From NCBI GenBank assembly GCA_002410715.1, contig DHOG01000035.1, forward strand, positions 1,482-6,937: DNA of 5,456 bases. The letters run 5' to 3'. The DNA is from Ruminococcaceae bacterium UBA5396 (GTDB lineage Bacteria; Bacillota; Clostridia; Oscillospirales; Acutalibacteraceae). The translations under genes and the position numbers were made by a program. Under the pieces are notes generated by a model. It was not told the DNA's origin and did no database searches. It saw nothing but the letters and a program-made list of their open reading frames with translations. Numbering within the stretch: the stretch's first letter is position 1; every line of letters begins with the position of its first letter. Positions 1 through 5,456 of the stretch are shown here, in pieces.

Positions 1-46
1 ATTCCATAACGTCGGTGCCGGACATGCCAAGTCGCAATGTTCTCAA
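1..46 (-). CDS. N-terminal fragment of a probable peptidoglycan-binding-domain protein, running off the left edge
   Basis: Only the first 15 codons are in the window. Read on the minus strand they give MRTLRLGMSGTDVME. The pattern LRLGxxGxDVxE resembles the start of the peptidoglycan-binding repeat family (Pfam PG_binding_1 type), whose first helix usually begins LxxGxxGxDVxxLQ. The start is TTG at 46-44. It is the first usable start after an in-frame TGA, and an AAGGAG site lies 10 bases upstream. The nearby GTG and ATG in other frames hit stops within four codons or fewer. Such domains occur in cell-wall hydrolases and spore cortex-lytic proteins, so the full protein may act on the wall, but its catalytic part is not visible. 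It is transcribed divergently from the ABC operon. With so few residues the family call is tentative; a chance open frame is the main alternative. Confidence 0.5.
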   Translation of the reverse strand, partial: MRTLRLGMSGTDVME

Positions 47-56
47 CCTACATTCA

Positions 57-62
57 CTCCTT
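57..62 (-). promoter_or_regulatory. Ribosome binding site (AAGGAG) for the leftward TTG-start gene
   Basis: On the minus strand AAGGAG lies 10 bases before TTG (46-44). It decides the start: the ATG inside the spacer is followed at once by TAG, and the GTG overlapping the site reads only four codons to TGA. TTG is therefore the only start that gives an open frame to the edge. Confidence 0.55.
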
Positions 63-156
63 CCAAAATTTGCTCTTCGCCCTCATATTATTCAAGGGCA
101 GGGTTGTCTTGATATTGTTAATTTGATTCTATTAAACTCAAAACCAATAAATATTA

Positions 157-185
157 TTGAAATACTGAATTATGGGTGATATAAT
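157..185 (+). promoter_or_regulatory. Housekeeping-sigma (SigA-type) promoter for the ABC operon, with extended -10
   Basis: The -35 box TTGAAA (157-162) matches the TTGACA consensus at five of six positions. A 17-base spacer follows, then a perfect TATAAT (180-185) preceded by the extended -10 dinucleotide TG at 177-178. Transcription would start near base 192, leaving a leader of about 167 nucleotides before the ATPase start codon. No competing gene lies between, so the operon is the natural target. A second, weaker promoter could sit downstream (TTTACA at 267-272 with TGTAAA at 291-296 or TAAAAT at 293-298), but its spacing or -10 match is poor. Confidence 0.6.
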
Positions 186-252
186 GCCTTCATGTACATT
201 GTATGACCAGAAACCTAGAACTTTTTAGTAAAAATCACGCAATGAATACATA

Positions 253-321
253 ACTTTCAAAGACTGTTTACAATTAAACGCGTCCAGTCTTGTAAAATAG
301 TAAAGACTGATTGTTGAAAGT
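253..321 (+). repeat. Nested inverted and direct repeats in the operon leader (possible operator or RNA switch)
   Basis: AAAGACTG occurs at 259-266 and again at 302-309. Its inverted form CAGTCTT lies between them at 285-291. The middle copy can pair with the left copy (extended by TTTA 267-270 with TAAA 275-278 around a CAAT loop, with a six-base bulge) or with the right copy (11-base loop), but not with both. The whole block is bracketed by ACTTTCAA (253-260) and TTGAAAGT (314-321), which are exact reverse complements. No T-run follows, so this is not an intrinsic terminator. In DNA the 7-bp arms around 288 and 306 could be a repressor operator. In RNA they could be alternative hairpins. 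The repeats are seen directly; the function is inferred. Confidence 0.45.
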
Positions 322-340
322 GATTTTGAATTTATGTTTC

Positions 341-346
341 AGGAGG
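341..346 (+). promoter_or_regulatory. Ribosome binding site (AGGAGG) of the ATPase gene
   Basis: AGGAGG is a full match to the anti-Shine-Dalgarno sequence and lies 12 bases before the ATG at 359, a slightly long spacing. An in-frame TAG at 353-355 rules out any upstream start. Confidence 0.8.
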
Positions 347-358
347 GAAAGCTAGACC

Positions 359-1330
359 ATGATTGAGGTAAAAAACCTATCCAAGCGATATGGCAATCAC
401 CAGGCGGTGAAGAATATCAGTTTTACGGTAGAGGAAGGCGAGATTCTCGGATTTCTCGGGCCCAACGGCGCAGGGAAAACCACTACCATGAACATTCTGA
501 CCGGCTATCTGTCTGCCAGCAGCGGTGTTACAAAAATCAATAATTTTGACGTGCTCGAGCAGCCCAACCAGGCAAAATTGAATATTGGTTATCTGCCTGA
601 GCAGCCACCGCTATATTTGGATATGACCGTAAGAGAATATCTGGATTTTATGTATGATTTGAAGAAATGCAAACTCCCGAGACAAAAACATATCGCTGAG
701 ATATGCAGACTGGTCAAAATTGAAGGTGTATACGGACGGCTGATTAAGAATCTGTCAAAGGGGTTCCGTCAGCGTGTAGGCTTTGCACAGGCACTGATTG
801 GAAATCCCCCGGTTCTGATTCTGGACGAGCCAACTGTTGGACTTGACCCCAAGCAGATTATGGAGATACGCACACTGATAAAAAGTCTCGGCAAGCATCA
901 TACGGTGATACTTTCATCTCATATTCTTCAAGAAATTGAGGCGGTTTGCGATAGAATTATTATTATCAACAATGGCGTCCTTGTTGCCGATGATACCGCA
1001 TCCAACCTTTCTCAAAAGTATTCGGGTGACCGTCGTCTGCTTGTGCGTGTTGCAGGCGGTGAAGATGACATCATGAGTGTGCTCCAGCATATTCCCGGTG
1101 TTGAGAAGGTTACGGCCAACGGTGAAAAAGAACCCGGAGTTTTTGAGTTTTCCCTTGAGCCCCAGGAGGGCTGCGATGTGCGCCGCGAGGTTTCCAGCCG
1201 TATCGCTGCCCGCAACTGGACGATTATGGGAATGCGGTCGATGGAAATGACGCTGGAAGAAGTGTTTATACAGCTGACACGTGAGCAGCTTGGCAGCGCG
1301 AAATCAAAGAAAGGAGGGCGTTCAAAATGA
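359..1330 (+). CDS. ABC transporter ATP-binding protein, GldA/CcmA type
   Basis: This is the cytoplasmic ATPase that should power the permease encoded next to it. All nucleotide-binding motifs are intact in the 323 residues: Walker A GPNGAGKTT (34-42), Q-loop Gln82 in GYLPEQPPLY, signature LSKGFRQRVG (132-141), Walker B VLILDEP (152-158) with catalytic Glu157, D-loop GLD (161-163) and switch His188 in SSHIL. The signature LSKGFRQR, in place of LSGGQ, and the GYLPE motif are typical of the GldA branch of ABC-2 exporters. A C-terminal extension (about 220-310) matches the usual accessory domain of this family, and the last residues are strongly basic. The start is fixed by the in-frame TAG six bases upstream and the AGGAGG site. 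It is the first gene of the operon and overlaps the permease by 4 bp. The ABC class is certain; the cargo is unknown. Confidence 0.93.
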   Translation: MIEVKNLSKRYGNHQAVKNISFTVEEGEILGFLGPNGAGKTTTMNILTGYLSASSGVTKINNFDVLEQPNQAKLNIGYLPEQPPLYLDMTVREYLDFMYDLKKCKLPRQKHIAEICRLVKIEGVYGRLIKNLSKGFRQRVGFAQALIGNPPVLILDEPTVGLDPKQIMEIRTLIKSLGKHHTVILSSHILQEIEAVCDRIIIINNGVLVADDTASNLSQKYSGDRRLLVRVAGGEDDIMSVLQHIPGVEKVTANGEKEPGVFEFSLEPQEGCDVRREVSSRIAARNWTIMGMRSMEMTLEEVFIQLTREQLGSAKSKKGGRSK

Positions 1331-2034
1331 ATGCTGTTTTTAAACGAGAATTCAAATCTTTTTTTACCTCTCCTGTAGGATATGTCGTAATTGCCGCAAT
1401 CACTTTTTTTGCGGGGCTATTCTTTTACATTCTTAACATAGTAGGGTTAAGCCCCGACTTGTCATATGTTTTCAGTAGCTTATTTCCGTTCATTTTGATT
1501 ATTCTGCCTCTTATGACCATGCGCCTGTTTAGTGAAGAAAAGCGCCAGAAAACCGACCAAGCTTTGTTGACCTCGCCCGTAAGTCTAACCGGTATCGTGA
1601 TGGGCAAATTTCTTGCTGCCATGCTGGTGTTTTCCATTTCCCTGCTTTTGCTTATTGTTTTTGCGATGATCATTGCGTTTCAGGTTACGCCTGACTGGCT
1701 GGTCATTATCGGGAATTATCTTGGGATGTTTTTGTTGGGCGGTCTGGTTATTTCAATCGGTTTGCTTATTTCCAGCCTGACAGAAAGCCAGCTGATTGCC
1801 GCAATCGGCACATTGGGCATTTCATTTATGCTCATTTTGATGGATGGTCTGGCAGCACAATTTTCAAACCTGACAATCCTATCTTCGGTAATCAATTTCC
1901 TGTCTGTATCACAGCGCTACAGTACGTTTACAAGCGGTATCATCGCTTACGACAATATTATATTTTTCCTAAGCATGCAAGCTTTGTTCCTGTTCCTGAC
2001 CGTTCGGGTGCTTGACCGCAAGAGATGGAGTTGA
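1327..2034 (+). CDS. ABC-2 type exporter permease, GldF-like
   Basis: A 235-residue integral membrane protein with about six predicted helices (roughly 18-38, 48-66, 94-119, 125-148, 155-174 and 209-227). This is the usual size and layout of GldF and related ABC-2 permeases. Between helices 2 and 3, the cytoplasmic stretch TMRLFSEEKRQKTDQALLTS (64-83) is the hallmark motif of this family. The segment SVSQRYSTFTSGII (193-206) before the last helix is also typical. The N-terminus MNAVFKREFKSFFTSP is the common amphipathic lead-in. The ATG overlaps the ATPase stop as ATGA, and AAGGAGG at 1311-1317 sits 9-10 bases upstream, so the two genes are translationally coupled. As the only permease in the window it would act as a homodimer, or GldG's membrane helices may contribute. 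Its substrate cannot be read from sequence. Confidence 0.9.
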   Translation: MNAVFKREFKSFFTSPVGYVVIAAITFFAGLFFYILNIVGLSPDLSYVFSSLFPFILIILPLMTMRLFSEEKRQKTDQALLTSPVSLTGIVMGKFLAAMLVFSISLLLLIVFAMIIAFQVTPDWLVIIGNYLGMFLLGGLVISIGLLISSLTESQLIAAIGTLGISFMLILMDGLAAQFSNLTILSSVINFLSVSQRYSTFTSGIIAYDNIIFFLSMQALFLFLTVRVLDRKRWS

Positions 2035-2146
2035 ACACATTTTCGGAAAACTGTTTTGCAGTTACCAGCGGTTTAACCATACCAAACCTTAAAACGAAGT
2101 ATTAACAGCATGCTGAAATGACCGGCATTAGGAAAGGAGCATAAGC
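2035..2146 (+). other. Intra-operon gap with small inverted repeats
   Basis: These 112 bases separate the permease and GldG genes, whereas the flanking gene pairs overlap. They contain AACTG/CAGTT (2049-2053 and 2059-2063), GGTTT/AAACC (2070-2074 and 2084-2088) and the perfect 10-base palindrome CAGCATGCTG (2106-2115). None is followed by a T-run, and no good promoter pair is present. Transcription probably reads through. The small stems could act in mRNA processing or in setting relative expression of the two gene pairs, which is only a guess. Confidence 0.4.
2133..2139 (+). promoter_or_regulatory. Ribosome binding site (AAAGGAG) of the GldG-like gene
   Basis: AAAGGAG lies 7 bases before the ATG at 2147, an ideal spacing. 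It supports this start, and with it the unusual acidic N-terminal tail being translated, rather than a start nearer the first membrane helix. Confidence 0.75.
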
Positions 2147-3916
2147 ATGAATAAAAATGACAAGCCGCAGAGCCAAGAGCTACGCGATGAGATTGATATA
2201 GAGACCAAGGCAGCCGATGCAGAAGAAATAAATGAAAGCGAGAATACTGCTGCAACGGGGGAAACCGAAGCGGTCGCTTCCTCATCGGCTGAAGAGGGCA
2301 ATGATGAAGTCGACACGGTATCAGATACCGAGCCGACATCCGATGAGATCGAAGAAGACGGCGATTTGAACAGCGACTCCGAATCAGAAAAGGCAGTCAA
2401 AGCAAAAAAGATTCGCCGCGACACCCGCCGCCTGCGTTACGGCGGAATAGCTACCGCTATGACATGTATTGTGGTAGCTGCAGTTGTTCTTTTGAACGTG
2501 ATTGTAGGAATTTTAAACGACCGTTTTCCGCTGAATTTTGATCTGACATCCGATAAGCTGTTCACTCTCTCGGATCAGAGCAAGGAGCTTGCGAAAAAAA
2601 TTAAAGAAGAAACCGATATAATTGTTTTTTCTGAAAAAAATCAATTTTCTGCTCCCAGTACGCCTGAAGAAGACCTTAACACCATACTCAAGCAGTTTTA
2701 TGAGACAACAAAGCAATATGAGAGCCTGTCGGGCGGCAAGATCAAGGTGACCTATGTCGATCTGGTCGGCAATCCTGCAAATGCGGCAAAATACAAGCAA
2801 TACGAGCCTGTCCAGGGAGACATCCTGTTCCGCTGCGGGAATCGCTTTCAGAAAGTAAGTATGAACGATTTGCTTACCTATGATGAGGAATCGGCTATGT
2901 ATTATAATCAATTAACCGGGGTTACATCCGAAGTTGAAGTTGTGTTGTCTTCGAATATTGCAATGGTAACAAGCGAGGATACTCCGATTATCACTGTTCT
3001 GACCGGCCATACAGAGGATGAAAGCGTCCTTGCGAGTGTTAAATCCGTATTAGGAAAAAACAATTACAAGATAGAGGACTTGGATATTACCGGATCGGCC
3101 AAATTCAACGAGGAATCTACCATTGCACTGATTGCTGCCCCTAAAAAGGATTACAGCGCGGATGAGATAGAGAAGCTCCGCAAATGGTTGAATAACGATG
3201 GTAAGCTCAGCCGCCATCTGGCTGTGTTTATCGACTACAGTGCAGACTGTCCCGAGCTTTACAAGTTTTTAAATGTTGAGTACGGCATTGAAGTAACCAA
3301 TAATCTTATAGTTGAGACAGACGAAAACCGTATATCCGGATATTATTCCAGTAATATATTCGGCGATGTCAGCAACACCGATTATACCGCCGATCTATCG
3401 GGCGAAAAGGCAGCAATCATGCCTACTGCTCGCCAGATTATTACGCATAAGGAAGACACAGAGAATAATGCCCTTTCCAATGTGGATCTTGTCACCTTTC
3501 CGGAGTCAAGCAGATTGGTCAATCTTGCGGATCTAGCCGAAAATGAAGAACCCAAGCAGGAAAAGGCGGATGAATATCCTGTTGTAGGCATGGCTTACGC
3601 CAAGTACTGGCAATATGACAATGATGCCGGTGAGACTATTTATACCAATGTTTTGGTGAACGGCTGCTCAGGTGCTTTTTACGCTCAGCCTATGTCCATT
3701 ACGATTACACAGAACGAAAAGCTTTTGGTTTCCCTGTTTAATGGGTTTACGGGAAACAAAAATCCGATCACCATCTCAAGCAAACCCCTTGAAAAAACCA
3801 ATCTTGAATTTACACAGGGTCAGCAGAATATATTCTTCATGATTTTTGTGGCCGTCATTCCGATTGCACTACTTGTTATCGGCATTGTCGTATTTATCCG
3901 GAGGCGCCGTCTATGA
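2147..3916 (+). CDS. GldG-like ABC transporter auxiliary membrane protein with acidic N-terminal tail
   Basis: A 589-residue protein of the GldG / ABC_transp_aux type, thought to be the extracytoplasmic partner of GldA-GldF exporters. Residues 10-82 form a low-complexity tail rich in Glu, Asp, Ser and Thr. A basic patch follows (KAKKIRRDTRRLR, 85-97), then helix 1 (about 99-124). Just after it FDLTSDKLFTLSDQS (131-145) is the family's characteristic motif. Residues about 150-560 should lie outside the membrane and include a GIFT/IFT52-like fold around TPIITVLTGHTED (279-291) to about 390. A second helix (562-585) ends in RRRR, so both termini are predicted to be cytoplasmic. The length is somewhat above typical, mainly because of the acidic tail. 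The gene overlaps the DUF4340 gene by 4 bp. No catalytic residues are recognisable; the role is probably structural or substrate-binding. Confidence 0.85.
   Translation: MNKNDKPQSQELRDEIDIETKAADAEEINESENTAATGETEAVASSSAEEGNDEVDTVSDTEPTSDEIEEDGDLNSDSESEKAVKAKKIRRDTRRLRYGGIATAMTCIVVAAVVLLNVIVGILNDRFPLNFDLTSDKLFTLSDQSKELAKKIKEETDIIVFSEKNQFSAPSTPEEDLNTILKQFYETTKQYESLSGGKIKVTYVDLVGNPANAAKYKQYEPVQGDILFRCGNRFQKVSMNDLLTYDEESAMYYNQLTGVTSEVEVVLSSNIAMVTSEDTPIITVLTGHTEDESVLASVKSVLGKNNYKIEDLDITGSAKFNEESTIALIAAPKKDYSADEIEKLRKWLNNDGKLSRHLAVFIDYSADCPELYKFLNVEYGIEVTNNLIVETDENRISGYYSSNIFGDVSNTDYTADLSGEKAAIMPTARQIITHKEDTENNALSNVDLVTFPESSRLVNLADLAENEEPKQEKADEYPVVGMAYAKYWQYDNDAGETIYTNVLVNGCSGAFYAQPMSITITQNEKLLVSLFNGFTGNKNPITISSKPLEKTNLEFTQGQQNIFFMIFVAVIPIALLVIGIVVFIRRRRL
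3900..3904 (+). promoter_or_regulatory. Ribosome binding site (GGAGG) of the DUF4340 gene, inside the end of the GldG gene
   Basis: GGAGG lies 8 bases before the ATG at 3913 and within the codons for the terminal arginines of the GldG-like protein. The basic tail of one protein thus doubles as the translation signal of the next, consistent with coupled translation through the ATGA overlap. Confidence 0.7.
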
Positions 3917-5436
3917 GAAAACAGGTCAGAACACTAATTCTTATTTCGATAACCGTACTGCTGCTGGTAGGTGGGCTGCTCAGCCTTCTTTTCCTGTTGC
4001 CTGAGGATGAGGAAGAAACGTCTTCGGAAACCAGCAGTGAACCAACAATTGATGTTGTCAGCAAGTCAACCGATGATAAGGGAAATACAATCGACCAACC
4101 GGTTAAAAAGATTGAAGTTAAAAACCAAAAGGGTTCATATGAGATTATAGAGAAGGATAATCAGCTTGTTGTTGCAGGATATGAGGATTTGCCGGTGGGA
4201 ACGTACGAATTTGAATCACTGACTAGATTGCTGTCCAGTCTGACGGCAACTCGCAAAATAACCGCCACCAACATTTCCGATTTCGGACTGGATAAGCCAA
4301 GGGCGACTGCCTTGGTGACCTATCATGATGATTCGGTGATTTCGTTTGAGCTTGGCAATGATATCGCGGGAGACCTCAGCTGTTATATCCGCTTAAACAA
4401 GGAAGGCCCAATCTATACTGTCGGCAGCTCTTTCGCAGAGCAGCTGCTAAAAAAGCCGGAGGCGTATATCGGTACGACATTGATCACTGCTCCGGCGACC
4501 AAAACAGATCAAACCGACAGCACTGGTACGGTGGATACACCTATTTTGAAAAACATGAAGCTGTCCGGAACGGTTCGTAAAGACAAGCCGTTTGCTTTTG
4601 GCATAAATGATAGCAAGGACAAAGACACAGTTTTTGCAAATTTTGTTTATATTACAACATCACCCTACCGTAAAGGAACAGCCGACTCTGTGAGTAGAAT
4701 GGCGCAGACGGTAACCACGCTGACTGCGGTTGAGGCTGTAAAGGCACATCCTACAGCGGATCAGCTCAAGCAATACGGACTGGACAATCCACATTCGGTA
4801 TGCGACCTGACGCTTGCGGTTCAGTCGCCTGTGACAACTGATGGTGAAACTGATTATACCTACTATAATTCCACCAAATATAGTATCAAGCTGGGCGGCA
4901 AGGATGAAAACGGAAATTACTACGCAATGGTTGATGACTATAATGCGGTGTTTGCGGTATCGTCGGAATCGGTTCCCTGGGCGGAAATGCAGTTTGGCGA
5001 TGCGGTAAATTCGTTGCTTTTCCTACGGGATATTACCACTGTCAAATCAATTCAGGTGACAGCAAAGGGCAAGACCAACACCTTTGAGCTTACGCATCTT
5101 CCTGATGAAGAGGATAATGACAAGAGCATGGTAGTAAAGGTTGGCGGCAAAACCTTATCGACACCCGACTTCCGCAGCTTATACCAAGTGTTTATGTCAA
5201 TTTACCGCTATGGCGAGGCTGAAAAAACGCCGTCCGGTGATGCCGATATTGTCTTTGCTCTAACTCCGGTTAAATCGAATGATGTCAAAGTGATCGCTAA
5301 GTTTTATAAAAAAGACGCAAGCCTTTATACCTGTGTAATGTCAGATGGAGATGTTTTTACCGTAAAAGCAAGCTCGATCGATCAGCTTTATGCCCAGATC
5401 GAAAATTATCTGGCTGGCAGGGAAGTAAGAATTTAA
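3913..5436 (+). CDS. DUF4340 domain-containing membrane-anchored protein
   Basis: A 507-residue protein with one N-terminal helix (about 8-29) preceded by Arg/Lys residues and followed by the acidic stretch EDEEE (31-35) and a Ser/Thr/Glu-rich linker. It is therefore anchored with its bulk outside the cell. There is no lipobox cysteine. DUF4340 proteins commonly sit next to GldA/GldF/GldG-type genes, and their biochemical role is unknown. The body contains repeated units: ISDFGLDKPRA (121-131) leading to IYTVGSSFAEQL (167-178), then ADQLKQYGLDNP (282-293) leading to VFAVSSESVPW (346-356). A third, shorter unit ends VFTVKASSIDQL (481-492) and lacks the GLD-P motif. The ATG overlaps the GldG stop and has a GGAGG site. 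As the last gene of the operon it is most likely a periplasm-like-face partner of the exporter. Confidence 0.85.
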   Translation: MRKQVRTLILISITVLLLVGGLLSLLFLLPEDEEETSSETSSEPTIDVVSKSTDDKGNTIDQPVKKIEVKNQKGSYEIIEKDNQLVVAGYEDLPVGTYEFESLTRLLSSLTATRKITATNISDFGLDKPRATALVTYHDDSVISFELGNDIAGDLSCYIRLNKEGPIYTVGSSFAEQLLKKPEAYIGTTLITAPATKTDQTDSTGTVDTPILKNMKLSGTVRKDKPFAFGINDSKDKDTVFANFVYITTSPYRKGTADSVSRMAQTVTTLTAVEAVKAHPTADQLKQYGLDNPHSVCDLTLAVQSPVTTDGETDYTYYNSTKYSIKLGGKDENGNYYAMVDDYNAVFAVSSESVPWAEMQFGDAVNSLLFLRDITTVKSIQVTAKGKTNTFELTHLPDEEDNDKSMVVKVGGKTLSTPDFRSLYQVFMSIYRYGEAEKTPSGDADIVFALTPVKSNDVKVIAKFYKKDASLYTCVMSDGDVFTVKASSIDQLYAQIENYLAGREVRI

Positions 5437-5456
5437 TCGGCAAACCGCCGGCTGCA
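5437..5456 (+). terminator. Possible left arm of a terminator, cut by the window edge
   Basis: After the TAA at 5434-5436 comes CGGC (5438-5441), a short gap, then AAACCGCCG (5442-5450). This GC-rich run after an A-tract is what the ascending arm of an intrinsic terminator (AAACCGCCG...CGGCGGTTT) often looks like. The descending arm and T-run would lie beyond the window, so this is only a suggestion. Confidence 0.2.

Larger units (their letters stand above)
47..358. other. Divergent intergenic region, AT-rich, without a protein gene
   Basis: This 312-base stretch separates the leftward gene start from the rightward ABC operon. It holds a strong-looking rightward promoter at 157-185, a cluster of inverted and direct repeats at 253-321 and the ribosome binding site of the ATPase gene at 341-346. 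A much weaker leftward promoter can be proposed on the minus strand: TGTACA at 198-193, an 18-base spacer, then CATAAT at 174-169. It overlaps the rightward promoter face to face but is too poor a match to list separately. The only short open frames inside (for example 203-253, 16 codons) have no ribosome binding site. I see no tRNA, terminator with a T-run, or known riboswitch core. Confidence 0.7.

Noticed and set aside
203..253. A 16-codon open frame in the operon leader that could be a leader peptide
   Set aside because: No ribosome binding site precedes its ATG, and it shows no run of regulatory codons of the kind seen in attenuation peptides.
267..298. A second rightward promoter (TTTACA with TGTAAA or TAAAAT)
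   Set aside because: The better -10 needs a 20-base spacer, and the better-spaced one (18 bases) matches only four of six positions. Kept only as an alternative in the operator finding.
2049..2088. An intrinsic terminator between the permease and the GldG-like gene
   Set aside because: The stems are only 5 bp, AT-rich and not followed by a T-run.
2128..2424. A 98-codon minus-strand frame with a very Ser-rich product
   Set aside because: The serine richness is the reverse reading of the Glu/Asp/Ser/Thr-rich codons of the GldG acidic tail, so it is a composition shadow.
2513..2911. A 132-codon open frame on the minus strand inside the GldG-like gene
   Set aside because: It lies wholly antisense to a gene with clear family motifs, has no ribosome binding site of its own and its translation shows no recognisable domain.
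3913..4010. Lipoprotein signal peptide on the DUF4340 protein
   Set aside because: There is no cysteine in or after the N-terminal hydrophobic segment, so it is a plain membrane anchor.
1..5456. CRISPR array, insertion sequence, tRNA or phage-defence module
   Set aside because: No spaced direct repeats, transposase-like frame, terminal inverted repeats or cloverleaf were seen. All long frames are explained by the exporter operon.

Overview
The window looks like chromosomal DNA from a Gram-positive Clostridia-type bacterium. Strong AGGAGG-type ribosome binding sites, moderate GC content, ATGA stop/start overlaps and a Firmicutes-style gldA/gldF/gldG gene set with a DUF4340 protein all point that way. 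An origin among gut-type Clostridia (Oscillospirales or a relative) is my inference, not something the sequence proves.

Layout. At the extreme left edge, the first 15 codons of a minus-strand gene are visible. It has a TTG start with a good ribosome binding site, and its N-terminus reads like a peptidoglycan-binding repeat. A divergent intergenic region of about 310 bp follows. It holds a near-consensus extended -10 promoter facing right (157-185) and a nested set of inverted and direct repeats (253-321). Four rightward genes then run to the end of the window: an ABC ATPase of the GldA/CcmA type (359-1330), a six-helix ABC-2 permease of the GldF type (1327-2034), a large membrane-anchored GldG-type auxiliary protein (2147-3916) and a membrane-anchored DUF4340 protein (3913-5436). 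Genes 1-2 and genes 3-4 are each joined by a 4-bp ATGA overlap. The two pairs are separated by a 112-bp gap that contains small inverted repeats but no convincing terminator. The last 20 bases, after the stop of gene 4, may be the left half of a terminator cut off by the window edge.

How the genes work together. The ATPase should drive the permease as an ABC-2 exporter. GldG and the DUF4340 protein each place a large domain outside the membrane, held by one helix (DUF4340) or two (GldG), and probably form the extracytoplasmic part of the same complex. Homologues GldA, GldF and GldG are needed for gliding in Bacteroidetes, but no gliding machinery is visible here and the substrate of such systems in Firmicutes is not known to me. 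The set is therefore a complete exporter of unknown cargo. A role at the cell envelope is suggested, weakly, by the divergent peptidoglycan-binding neighbour. The points most worth following are the repeat-rich leader, the acidic N-terminal tail of GldG and the internal repetition in the DUF4340 protein.
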